Shown here in pieces: positions 50,035 to 59,832 of a stretch of 64,000 nucleotides of DNA. The translations under genes and the position numbers were made by a program. Positions within the stretch are counted from its first letter, which is position 1; every line of letters starts with the position of its first letter. The DNA is from Nitzschia sp. pyKryTriq1 (Eukaryota; Bacillariophyta; Bacillariophyceae; Bacillariales; Bacillariaceae): assembly GCA_956465555.1 (NCBI GenBank), contig OY101117.1, positions 2,232,001-2,296,000 of the forward strand, read 5' to 3'. Below the pieces are notes generated by a model that saw only the letters and a list, made by a program, of their open reading frames with translations, ran no database searches and was not told where the DNA came from.

Positions 50035-51023
50035 GGGACCTTCGGGAATTCGCTAAAAATGGCGAACTCGTTCGACCTCCGACCGTGTCCTTTCTACCCG
50101 AACCGACGACTCATTGGAGCTTTTCCTGACTAGTTTCGGGTCTTTACGGAGAAAGGGTCAGCCGCGGTCGAACGAGTTCAACTTATTGATATAATGCGCG
50201 GTAAAAGAAGCGTTTTGGTATTGTATCAATTTTTCAACGTACCAGCGCATCGCTAAAAGTTCAACAAAGTTTAAACACGGTTAACCGCGGTTAACCGCGC
50301 GGTCGACCGCGGTTAACCGTGCGGTTAACCGCGGTTAACCGCGGTCAACCGCGGTTATGAACTTGCGATCGACCCTTAGTACAATTCTCACGCAGTATAA
50401 TGTTAATCTCTCTCTTCGACACAATAAAAGCAACGACAACAAAGCTCATGGCACATTATGTTTCACTTCAAGTAGTACTAGTAGTACTAGCTCAGCTACT
50501 AGTAGTAGTGGCAGCTAGTACTGGAATTGTACTTAGTAGTACTAGTAGTAGTAGCTGCTACTAGTAGTAGTGGCAGTTAGTAGTACTGGTACTGTAGTAG
50601 CACTGGCAGTGGTGTTAGTAGCCCTACTACCGTTAGTACTTTACCGGCGGTCGTACTACTCGTACCTTGACGGTCATCGTCGTGCGCAAGTTCAACCGCG
50701 GTTGACCGCGGTTAACCGCACGGTAACCGCACGGTTAACCGCGGTTAACCGCACGAGCCGCGGTTAACCGCGGTTAACCGCGTTTAAACTTTGTTGAACT
50801 TTTAGCGATGCGCTGGTACGTTGAAAAATTGATACAATACCAAAACGCTTCTTTTACCGCGCATTATATCAATAAGTTGAACTCGTTCGACCGCGGCTGA
50901 CCCTTTCTCCGTAAAGACCCGAAACTAGTCAGGAAAAGCTCCAATGAGTCGTCGGTTCGGGTAGAAAGGACACGGTCGGAGGTCGAACGAGTTCGCCATT
51001 TTTAGCGAATTCCCGAAGGTCCC
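50035..51023. mobile_element. Foldback (long-inverted-repeat) DNA element, non-autonomous
   Basis: A 989-bp element. Its two 242-bp arms (50035-50276 and 50782-51023) are reverse complements with no mismatch that I can find; they begin GGGACCTTCGGGAATTCGC and end GTTTAAAC. Inside each arm comes a run of the palindromic unit GGTTAACCGC (50277-50360 and about 50695-50781), so the hairpin extends further. The central 330 bases (50361-50690) are single-copy plus TAGTAGTAC repeats and hold no coding frame. Each arm itself contains a 14-base inverted pair (GAACTCGTTCGACC at 50064, its complement at 50166). Such structure is typical of foldback or MULE-like non-autonomous DNA transposons. No clear target-site duplication is visible, and the family is not identified. 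Identical arms suggest a recent insertion or ongoing homogenisation. Confidence 0.82.
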
Positions 51024-51400
51024 TGTCGATCTGGCCCGTCAAAAGAAAAGGGGGTATTGTGAGGTTCAGGCCCACTTTTGAGGAGAGGTTTGGGTTGACG
51101 CTTCGCCCCCTTTGTTGTTTGACTGAGTGATTGACGACTGACGACGCACTCATTCAGTCCTGTGTGACGTACTGGTACCGTATACCTATGTATGCACTGG
51201 ATCCGAAACGTTGGCGCGGGAGAACAAAACAGCGCAACGGCGGCAACTCCAAACCTCCTCTTTCCTCTTTTCGTCGTTCGACTTCGACCTTCGACGATGC
51301 TGATGAAACATCATGCTGCACACAAAACGAGCCTCGAACATCCAACTAACTACAGACAGACAGTACCTCACAACGAACCAGACCACACTATTGTACAATT

Positions 51401-52765
51401 ATGATGATGATTCATTTCGGTTCGCATACCGCGCTCATTTCTTTCGCATTGTTGTTGGCCGGCTTCTTGTGTTTATCAGATGCTTTTCTACTAGTATCGC
51501 CTCGCTCACAAAAACTAGGTCGGCTATCATGGACTCCGTCCAACTCTAGAATCAAGAGTAGTGCGAACCCTCCAGCTGAAACAGATAATGGATTGGAAGA
51601 GAAAATTCGATCAATGCGAGTCAAGGAGATTAAAGCTGAGCTCTCGGAGTTCAATATTTCGACACTGGATGTATTCGAAAAGGAAGCGCTTGTCCAACGG
51701 CTTCTAGAGATTCGAAAAAACGGCAAACGTCCCGATGGAGCTCCTACTAGGCCTACGGCGGCGTCTATAACGGACGTGATTGTTGCCCCGTTATACTTTA
51801 CGAGCATGGACTCGAACTTGAAAGTGGCAGCAGTGAACATTGATGGTGGGATTCAAGTAGAGCCCAGCGACCAACCCTATGCGACAGTCGAGTTCCAAGT
51901 GACTCCCGATGGTGGAGGAACCCCCTTTCCGCTACGACTGCTACTGGATACGGCATGTTCTGGGTTTGTTTTGCGGCCATCCGTGGTGGATAAATATAAT
52001 CTTCCAAAGCTTTCGACACCAGTCACCATGACTGGAGCAGGAGGAACGGTTGGTGCGACTGGCCTGACACAACTATCCAAATTTTCGCTGGGAGGAGAAT
52101 CCTTTGGTCCCTTGCCTGCCGCGGTCCAAGACATTGGAGCGCTTCCATCTGTATTGGACGGAATTGTTGGTCTTTCCTTTTTGAACAACTTTGCGGCAGT
52201 CGACATGGATTTTGCCAATGGAAAGCTATCGCTCTATAGACGGGGTTCCGCTTTGCCAGATATTTCATCCGATCAAACAACGCTGGTGGCCCAAGGAACA
52301 ATGGAAGTCATTCCACAGCTGGGTATATACACCGTGGATGTCATGCTTGGAGGCCGCGGTCCGGTAAAAATGTTGGTAGACTCTGGCGCTGCCAACACAT
52401 TTTTGAACTGGAAGGGGGTCGACAATTTGGGTTTGTCACGTGGCGACGATTCGTTTCTCCAGCGACTATCCAATCCCATGGGTGCAATGGGCTCAGACAA
52501 TATTGCCATGCAACTGACACATCGTCTCGGTGTAAGCAGCACACTGAATCTAGGGAGAGGGAAGAGTTCCATCGGCGATAGCCTTCCTGGGCTATCTTTG
52601 AAAGAAACGAAACGACTCAAGATCGACATCGGGGACATTGCCATCTTAGACAACATGAAAGGACAGAATGTTGGGGGAATCATGGGTATCGATGCTTTGA
52701 TGCGAGCAACTTGTGTGCGTACTATATTCGACGGACCGAAAAAGGAGATTTTCATGTATCAGTGA
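51401..52765 (+). CDS. Double pepsin/retropepsin-fold aspartyl protease-like protein with SAP-like motif, probably plastid
   Basis: A single exon of 454 residues. A signal peptide (SFALLLAGFLCLSDA) is followed directly by FLLVSPRS, i.e. SDA/F, which fits a diatom plastid presequence. Residues about 68-106 (LEEKIRSMRVKEIKAELSEF, then FEKEALVQRLLEI) look like a SAP helix-turn-helix. Two homologous beta-barrel halves follow. Half one has FPLRLLLDTACSGFVLRPSV; half two has VKMLVDSGAANTFLNW. The catalytic DTG reads DTA in the first and DSG in the second. Each half ends in a hydrophobic 'GIVGLSFL' or 'GGIMGIDAL' motif. The arrangement and targeting point to a host gene rather than an element protein. 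Activity is uncertain because of the DTA site. Confidence 0.72.
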   Translation: MMMIHFGSHTALISFALLLAGFLCLSDAFLLVSPRSQKLGRLSWTPSNSRIKSSANPPAETDNGLEEKIRSMRVKEIKAELSEFNISTLDVFEKEALVQRLLEIRKNGKRPDGAPTRPTAASITDVIVAPLYFTSMDSNLKVAAVNIDGGIQVEPSDQPYATVEFQVTPDGGGTPFPLRLLLDTACSGFVLRPSVVDKYNLPKLSTPVTMTGAGGTVGATGLTQLSKFSLGGESFGPLPAAVQDIGALPSVLDGIVGLSFLNNFAAVDMDFANGKLSLYRRGSALPDISSDQTTLVAQGTMEVIPQLGIYTVDVMLGGRGPVKMLVDSGAANTFLNWKGVDNLGLSRGDDSFLQRLSNPMGAMGSDNIAMQLTHRLGVSSTLNLGRGKSSIGDSLPGLSLKETKRLKIDIGDIAILDNMKGQNVGGIMGIDALMRATCVRTIFDGPKKEIFMYQ

Positions 52766-52843
52766 AAGCGTGGCTAGTGTTTCGCTCCTGCTAGATATGT
52801 TACATCCAACCAATAACTATTGGAGATTGTCTGCGGTCTCCGA

Positions 52844-53617
52844 CTAGTATTGCTTACAAGAAAGTGCATCCGCTTCCCCCAGAAGACGAGCAAGCATCTT
52901 ATGCGGGCGGCTGTATTGGATGGATCGGGCGCAAAGCATGCGTTCTCGCAAGTCGGGTTTCAAGTGCTTTGGGATCTTGTTGACGTACCCCATCACTGCA
53001 TCTCTGTGCTTGCAGCGTAGAAGCTTGATCACAGGGGCGAGATCCGATTCTGCTCCTCGTGGGATACTACTTGCACAAAAGGAATATTCAATTCGCTCGT
53101 TCAGCTCGTCGTGTGAGGATTGGTTGCACTGAGAGACGATTTCGATCAGATCGTCCACCGAATTTTTGTGATTTTCGATGTACGATCGTACTTCTTTGCT
53201 GTAAAGGTCAGCGGATGCCTTATAATCGCGAGGTCTCCACCAAGCTTGTTCAATCTCATCATCTGATAGTGGCGATGCAGAATCGGCCTCGATTTCATGG
53301 TTGAGATGCAGGTTGAAGTAGACCCGCTTCTTGGCCAATGGAGGATGCGTTTCATCCTCGTCGTTGAGTCCCTGCATCTCGTGGAGCGCATGACTGATGA
53401 CATCAAATGTACTATGTGAATCTCCGATCGAAGTCTCCATTGGTAAACGGATTGCAAAGCGTCGAGTGGGCCGCGGACCGACCCGGACTTTCCTCGTCAT
53501 GGCAGCTGCCGAAGGGCTAAAAAGAGGATCCGAGGACGCCGATGAACAAGGAGACTGCATTTTTATTCTCTTTCTTGTCGGGACTGCTGGACGGCTTGCT
53601 GCTAGGAGAATCTGCAT
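52844..53617 (-). CDS. Hypothetical protein of diatom-type 'D-E-I-x-x-A-W-W' class
   Basis: The ATG at 53617 gives 257 residues (the frame is open upstream only with a TTG). The N-terminal 60 residues are basic and Ser/Pro-rich. A central block, KRVYFNLHLNHEIEADSASP then DDEIEQAWWRPRDYKASADL and RSYIENHKNSVDDLIEIVSQ, resembles short, recurrent 'V-F-x(n)-E-x-x-x-W-x-x-x-D-Y' regions I associate with many diatom proteins of unknown function. The C-terminal part is helical, ending HKMLARLLGEADALS. No catalytic motif seen. Convergent with the protease gene, only 78 bases between stops. Confidence 0.6.
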   Translation of the reverse strand: MQILLAASRPAVPTRKRIKMQSPCSSASSDPLFSPSAAAMTRKVRVGPRPTRRFAIRLPMETSIGDSHSTFDVISHALHEMQGLNDEDETHPPLAKKRVYFNLHLNHEIEADSASPLSDDEIEQAWWRPRDYKASADLYSKEVRSYIENHKNSVDDLIEIVSQCNQSSHDELNERIEYSFCASSIPRGAESDLAPVIKLLRCKHRDAVMGYVNKIPKHLKPDLRERMLCARSIQYSRPHKMLARLLGEADALSCKQY

Positions 53618-54414
53618 CGTGTATTGTTTGGATGGTTTATAAAAGGATTCGACCGGGATCCAAGATCGTTTAGGGGCGACGTCGGAGCGCAAGGGTCAAA
53701 ATGAGAAAGATAAAAAGTGCACAAAACTCGCAAAAGAAGCTGGTGGTGCGGTGTTTTGTAATTGCATGTTATGTTGTTGCAGGCAGCGCGCGTATGCCGG
53801 CTGGAAAGAAGATTGTCCAGATTTTCCACCGACGCCCCCCCGCGCCCGCTGCCCGCCGCCCGCCTCCACAAAAACGAACCCGCCGTTTCTTTGATAAATA
53901 AGTCATTAAATAATGGCCGGTCATCACAAAATAAATGACATAACGGATATACTTCTTATATGCCACACTCGTGATTCACTGGAAAATAAATCCGATTCTT
54001 CAAGCTTATGCAGTCTTTCGATGTCATTTTTCATATATCCAAAATGTCATTATGACTTCATGATTAATAGCAAGCCATAATTATTTTGGACGAGAAGAAG
54101 TCGTGCATTTTCCAATAAATAATGGATTCGGATTCGCTCGTGCGTCTATCTGCTCTTCTGCTACTGATGAATAAAAAATGACGCTAATTCGTATACTTGT
54201 ACTACTGTGCATGAACCGACCGTCATTATTATGCCTTTGGCTAGCGGCTGCCGCCGATAATAACAAAAAACTTTTGACCAATAATTATTTTTCTCTCCTC
54301 AGTTCCATATGCCTCAAATCGTGCACGTAAAACACGCATGCTCGCCGCGCTGAATACATCCGTGGTAAAACACACCAGCTATGTACAGTATGACCGCAGC
54401 AACTCCAAACATAA

Positions 54415-54681
54415 AAGAAAGCACCGCGCATTCCTGTTGCTGTCAAATCAGCAGAAGCAGCACAACGAGAGAGCAGAGGAAATGACACAGCGCAACCACC
54501 TCCAGAAGCCGCACTGGTGGTGAAGAATAATGAGGATGATATTGACGACGACAATGATGAGGATGACAACGAAGAAGAAATCATTCTGCCCGATCCGAGT
54601 CCAGGCATTGCAGCTACTCCAGGAGAAGCATTCCTCAAAAGGAAAAATCTCTCATCGTCGTCAGAGGAAGAATACTGCTAG
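54415..54681 (+). other. Acidic open frame without start, possible exon or gene remnant
   Basis: An 88-codon open stretch with no ATG encodes PPPEAALVVKNNEDDIDDDN followed by DEDDNEEEIILPDPSPG and a Ser-rich end. The composition is that of a disordered acidic protein. No splice partners are evident, and downstream frames (such as MAEEDAYQKEEARRLKQDKQ near 54809) are broken, so a decayed gene is the simplest reading. Confidence 0.25.
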
Positions 54682-54950
54682 CTTTCAACAGGGGGAAGAA
54701 GAACAATACCAGCAGCAAAACGAAAGAAGCCTCATCCATCATTGAGCAGCTAGTACCGCCGGAGGGAATACCTACCACTGCTGACCGAATACGAGATCAA
54801 GCAAGCAAATGGCAGAGGAAGATGCCTATCAAAAAGAAGAAGCCCGTCGTCTCAAGCAGGATAAACAAGCCACATAGTAGTAGTACTGTGTAGTGCCATC
54901 AGCGAGCAAGCTAGCGACTCTCTAGAATTATTTTTAGTCAGTACTTGTAA

Positions 54951-54998
54951 TATCGTAAAGCAGCCACAGTAGTACTAGTACTTCGCTGCTTTACGATA
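54951..54998. repeat. 14-bp inverted repeat (hairpin)
   Basis: TATCGTAAAGCAGC at 54951-54964 pairs with GCTGCTTTACGATA at 54985-54998 across a 20-base loop. The arm sequence is also present once as ATATATCGTAAAGCAG near 11680-11697 beside the dispersed repeat. Confidence 0.85.
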
Positions 54999-55492
54999 TA
55001 GTACTTAGTACTACTAGAGTGACAGTAGTTACTAAATTACCTCAGCTCTCTACTCTACTACTAGCTAGTAGCTCTAGCTAGAGTAGAGACGAGTACAAGT
55101 ACAAGTAGTTGTACAAGTACTGCTACGAGATGCATCATAATACTAGCTACTGTTGTGTTTCGCGACTTGTTGACACCGCGTGCCCACCGTGTGCTTTTGG
55201 CTCTCCAACCGACTTGACGCATTTCGCGTCCAAAAGGGGTGAGAGCGCACCGACTTGTACGATTTCGGAGATGAGAACCCCGTGTTATTGTTAGTAGATT
55301 TTATGGTAGATTATTTTTCGACTACATTCACAGTACCAGGTGGTACAGTTCTACAGCACCGAACCGGTAGCGACCACTCCAGCCTGGTTATCTCACCTTT
55401 TCTGCTGCACAAGCAACAAGCACATAATTCCCCTCTCGTTTCCATCGACAACTCTCTCTCTCTATTACCGGTACGTAGAGCAATTAAACCAC

Positions 55493-56119
55493 ATGGGCCA
55501 TCCTCTAGGATCATTCATTCAAGACCTTTTGGCGACCTCTGCATCCGGTGAAGGCCAACGGGAGAGAGTTTCTCTGGTTGTGGATAATGCGAGAATGGCA
55601 CTGGACAATCCCAAGAATCGAGCTCTCCGCAAACGTTTTCGTCCCGAACAACATCAGCTTCCCCCGTTGAGCCTCCCTCGAGCAACGAACCCTGGTCGTC
55701 TGGCCCGAAAGGAGTCGTTGGACGTTTCCGACCACACTCGAGGAGAATCGCGATGGGGGTCGACGGTGATGACTAGCGGATCTTCCGTTCCGGTGACGCC
55801 CTCCCGCGAACTCCAGGCCGGTCACCGGCAACGTGAACGCAAGACTGCCTCCCCGACCTCCATCCAGCAGCTATCGCCTGTCGTGGAAGAAAATCGTAAA
55901 AAGGGTCTACCGAGTGGGTCCAAGCACGTCAAGCTTGCCTCTGCTAGCCACAATCTGTTGGAACTTCACAACCCTCTTTCGGGCAGCCAACGCCGTTCTT
56001 CCAATGCGAAACAAGGTACAAGAACCTCGGAAGTAGAACATAAGGATGCTTCGCAGGAAGCATTGTATCGAGTGGAAGAAGCCCTTGCTATTTGCTCCGC
56101 TACCGATCGTCGCTCCTAG
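55493..56119 (+). CDS. Hypothetical Ser/Arg-rich basic protein
   Basis: A 208-residue frame from the ATG at 55493; the frame is open 150 bases upstream but only from a GTG and through GTAC repeats. The first 50 residues are helical (MGHPLGSFIQDLLATSAS, then VSLVVDNARMALDNPKNRA). The rest is Ser/Arg/Pro-rich and disordered. The C-terminal 20 residues form a short helix (SQEALYRVEEALAICSATDR). No domain is recognised. The reading frame is kept across low-complexity DNA, which supports a gene, but function is unknown. Confidence 0.55.
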   Translation: MGHPLGSFIQDLLATSASGEGQRERVSLVVDNARMALDNPKNRALRKRFRPEQHQLPPLSLPRATNPGRLARKESLDVSDHTRGESRWGSTVMTSGSSVPVTPSRELQAGHRQRERKTASPTSIQQLSPVVEENRKKGLPSGSKHVKLASASHNLLELHNPLSGSQRRSSNAKQGTRTSEVEHKDASQEALYRVEEALAICSATDRRS

Positions 56120-56418
56120 AAATCAACCTTCTGGCTATCTCGTATCTTCTATTTTTGTCATAGCATTTTTCCATTCTCAAAGCCTAGTAGGAGTAATATT
56201 GAGTTTGTACTCCTAATACTAGCACTTTTTGCATCTAATTTCAAATCCTACAGCATTCTACTACGAAAATAGTTCATAAGACCTTTGGTCTACTTGGTAC
56301 TGCTGCTTCGAGATGCAATGGGACGTGATGTTCATGCAAGACCGAATGTAGTGAGGAACATACAACCTGAAGACTTGAAACTGCCTGCAGGTGCTCGGGA
56401 CCTTCCGGTACATGGAAC

Positions 56419-59400
56419 CTAGTTGAGACCTCCAGCGATCATTCCGTTCCCCTCCAACGGCCAACCATTTTCCCCAGGAATGAATTTTTCCCCAGAAATG
56501 AAAGTCGAGATATGGGGCATATCGGGCTTCCACACCAGTGTGGGGCGAAAGGAAACCTCTGTCAAGCTCATAGATTCTCTGGAAAGAAGATCAGTCGAAA
56601 CGGTGGGGACGGGAGTCGTCGTCCAGGTCAATAAGGACCATGCTGCAAAGACTAGCAGACGCAGAGACGAGAAAGTTCCTGAATGGCGGCCCAAGCGGCG
56701 AGATGTTGATGGAGTTTCCGTGTCTTCTCTCGCCATCACACTGGTCCCGCCAGCTTGGGTCAAGCTTCGAGTGCGCAACGCCTCTCCACTGCAGCTACCA
56801 GCACGGAACGAAGAGAGGTTTTGACGGATTCCGGTGGTATTCACCGACAAAGAATGATTGGCAACTCGTCTCGCGTTCTGGATTCGAAAAGTTTTGCATG
56901 GGCTGTTTGATCTGTGAAGCTGTTCGCGGAGAAAGTCGGCCACAGACTTTGCTTCTACAGGCCGTTGCTTGGCAGCTTGGTTCGCACGCACGAACGTTGC
57001 ATGAAAATTGACGGCCCCATCACTGGATCGCGAAAACCCAGAACGATTCTTCAAATCTCCTCGATCGCTTGCAGTCCGACGGTGGGTGCTCGATAATGTC
57101 TCATTGTTCTGCATGGGGAGAGGGGCGGGTGCTCCTCCATTCATAATGAAAATATTTGTCTTTGTGCCGCTGCCGTTGCGTGGAATGACAGCAGTGGCCG
57201 TACCGTCCTCCCTACCTTTGGAAGTCCCTGACTTTCCACCGCTCTGTTGTTCCTGGGCACCGCGTCTAAAAGCAAGCCGCCTGCCGCTGTTGTGGGGATT
57301 CTCTAGGATTCTGGGAATCGCAAGACGAGAGGAGGAGGAGATGGGCTGGTTGGTTACAGCAGTTCGATGGAGAAGAGAAAGACTGTCCGTAGATTCCAGT
57401 TGTGTGGGTCTGTTACTCACAAAGCGTTTCACCGTGGGGCCAACTTGCGGTAATCCGACATGAACATCTGTTGGGTCTGTAGCGCTAGCGAGAACTTGTT
57501 CTGGTCCGATGCGAGACGTATCCGTGTTACGGTTACCACAATCATCCTTTGCCCTTTCTGGTAGCTGAAAATTATGTCCGCTGTTGGATGCGATCTGAGG
57601 GATCTCCTGGTGAGTGGCTCTCATGGAATCTGGCGTTGAAGAAGGAATGATTTCTGTATCCGTCACGACAGGGACATCGTCAGCTACGCCGCCGCCACCA
57701 CGGAGTGGGAGCCTCATGACCTCATGTCGAGAAACATTGTTCTGAAGCTTGCGTTGATACGACTCATTATAATTCGGACGGACTTGATCGCTTGTGCGGA
57801 CTTTACTTTTGCTGTGATGGCGCGACCAGAGACGTTGGAAGGGATCGTATTCGGTCTTCCCGACAGACTGAGTGTGAGCACGAAGATTGAGCTCGGAAAG
57901 TTCCTGTAGCGGTCCATCCTCATCATCACCAGTGCTATCTTTCGCGCTCATGGACGAAGTTGGGCTCGTAGAGAGAACCTTCCCACTACTGTCAGTTTGG
58001 GTCATAACGGAAGTTGATGGGTCTGAGAATGTGACTGTGTGGTGCATAGTTCACAAAAGAGTTAGTGTTTGTTTTTTGCTTTCTTGGCACGATACATCGA
58101 ACCACTTACCATCGATGGCGACGATGGGGCTTCCCTTTTTGGTTAAGTCCTGACCAATCCAAACGACATAGTCGGAACTCATCTCAAGTTCACACAATAC
58201 CGAGACACCAATGGGTCTGGTGGCCCCGGCGACGCCCAAAAGCGAGGGGCACGTGATCTCCTTGGCAGATTGCTGACGGCTCTTCGCGGTAGTCCTTGCG
58301 TCTTCGATCCCTTCTAGGATGGTGGAACTAACCTTGGAGGCGTTCGTGTTGAGATCACCACTGCAAGTGAACCCTGGAAACCCAACGACGCTGACCCCAG
58401 CGATGAAGAAACCCCCATCCGACGTCGACGTCTCGCACTTGGATTGGGCCTTGCTGGGACTCGCGGCTGAGAGGTGCTCGTGATGGTTGTGTTCCACTGC
58501 TGCGGCGACGCGTTGCGAGTCCATCTGGGTCTGTCTAGTCCATCTAGGGTGAATGAATGACACATTCAGAGTTTCCGGATCCATAGGACCAGTAGCAGCC
58601 GAGGCAACTGCCGTGCTGGCAGAAGGAGGAGGCAAGAGCGCACCATATCTATTAGTAGAACAGTACCGAGTGTGGTAGTTTCTGAGATGCGACAAGCCCG
58701 CTCTCGAGTGATGACGCAATGAAAGTGTGCTAGATCCCAGCGAAGTGATCTCTTCCGGCGACATGGAGTCGTGAATCGTCGAGGAAGGAGTGCCATCATA
58801 GCTCGTCCTTTTGAGCTCGGCAGCCCAGACTCCGTGCAGGGCCTCCGCGGGAAGCTCTAGCATTCTTGCCGCTTGAGGAACGGCATCGACTTCTGACCGG
58901 ATTTGAGGCTGCAGAATCGCAAGTCGGTGATCGTCCCGGGAGGAAGAGGGTTCAATGGCTTCCAAAAGCGCAAAGAATGGATTGTCGACATCCATGAGGA
59001 ACGATCGCCGATTGAATGATGAATGAAGGCTTGCGGGCGACCTGCGTCTAGTCTTTTTCGAAATGGAAGAAGCACCACGGCTGCTTTCCGACCGGGATTC
59101 CAGTCGATCGTCATCGAAGAGCATTGACTGGCTCTCTTCACCACCAAAGTCGGCCCTTCGTTTCCGATGGACGTTCGAGATGACTTCTGTCGTGCCAGTT
59201 GTGCCGGTCGTGTTCGTGGTGGAAGGCAGGCATCTGTTGTTGTTGTTGCCACCAGTGGACGTAGTAGTAGCAGTAGACTCTCCCATAGATCCACGGTGTC
59301 TCAAATCAGGACGTCTCGCGATGCCTTCGGAGCTGCTAGTTACCACGGCATTCGTGAGCGCCATTGCCGTAGCTGTGACGAGCGACGGCCCGTGGGGGCG

Positions 59401-59832
59401 CTCGGGACTTAGAGAAAAGGCATTCATGGAGCGAGGACTCTGCGGACCATCGTGATGTGTCAAGTGAAGGTGTTTCGTCCGTGAAGAAACACTGCTCCGA
59501 CTCCTCCGGGCGGCTATGTTCGTACTCGCTCTCTGAATATTACTACTTGTGTGGGCCCGTGGCGAAATACGTTCGGCTGCCACTGCGGCTGGCGGGAGCG
59601 CAGAAGATCTAGAATTCACCCTTGCTGTCTTCGTGCCCGTGGCTTGCTTTTGTGAGGAGATAGTTTGAGTTCGTACGATGCTGCTCTGAGAAATTTGAGC
59701 ATGATCTCGCTTTCGACTGCCCACAATTCTTGGAGATTCCCGCCATGGTTTCTGCATTCGACCTTCGTCGTCCGAAGAAAATCCAGCCAATTCGTCCATT
59801 GTGATATCTCTTGCGTTCGTTGCCACAGTCAT
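56419..59832 (-). CDS. Large uncharacterised protein with C-terminal membrane segment
   Basis: Two exons: 59832-58110 and 58022-56419, 1108 residues. The 87-base intron is GTAAGT...CTCAG, and the join reads IVAIDGDPSTSVMTQ. Residues 1-400 are Ser/Arg-rich and disordered. A folded-looking block at about residues 490-575 contains GGFFIAGVSVVGFPGFTCSG, ITCPSLLGVAGATRPIGVSV and SSDYVVWIGQDLTKKGSPIV; I do not recognise its family. A long Ser/Asn-rich region follows. One hydrophobic stretch near residue 1030 (SSLRLLVFAAWSLLTWT) could be a membrane helix. No enzymatic motif. Convergent with the 55493-56119 gene (299 bases apart). Confidence 0.65.

Larger units (their letters stand above)
53618..55492. 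other. Gene-poor stretch with hairpin and coding-like fragments
   Basis: No gene is supported over 1.9 kb. It contains a CCGCCC-rich stretch (53837-53870), an A/T-rich part (53880-54200), an acidic open frame (54415-54681), short low-complexity coding-like pieces to 54880, an inverted repeat (54951-54998), and CTAGTAG- and GTAC-rich strings (55000-55130). Confidence 0.5.

Noticed and set aside
51401-52765. Retroelement origin of the aspartyl protease frame
   Set aside because: It is a two-domain pepsin-fold protein with a presequence, and no reverse transcriptase, integrase or terminal repeats lie nearby.
58023-58109. Two separate minus-strand genes meeting near 58050
   Set aside because: A GTAAGT...CTCAG intron of 87 bases joins them in phase, giving one 1108-residue frame.
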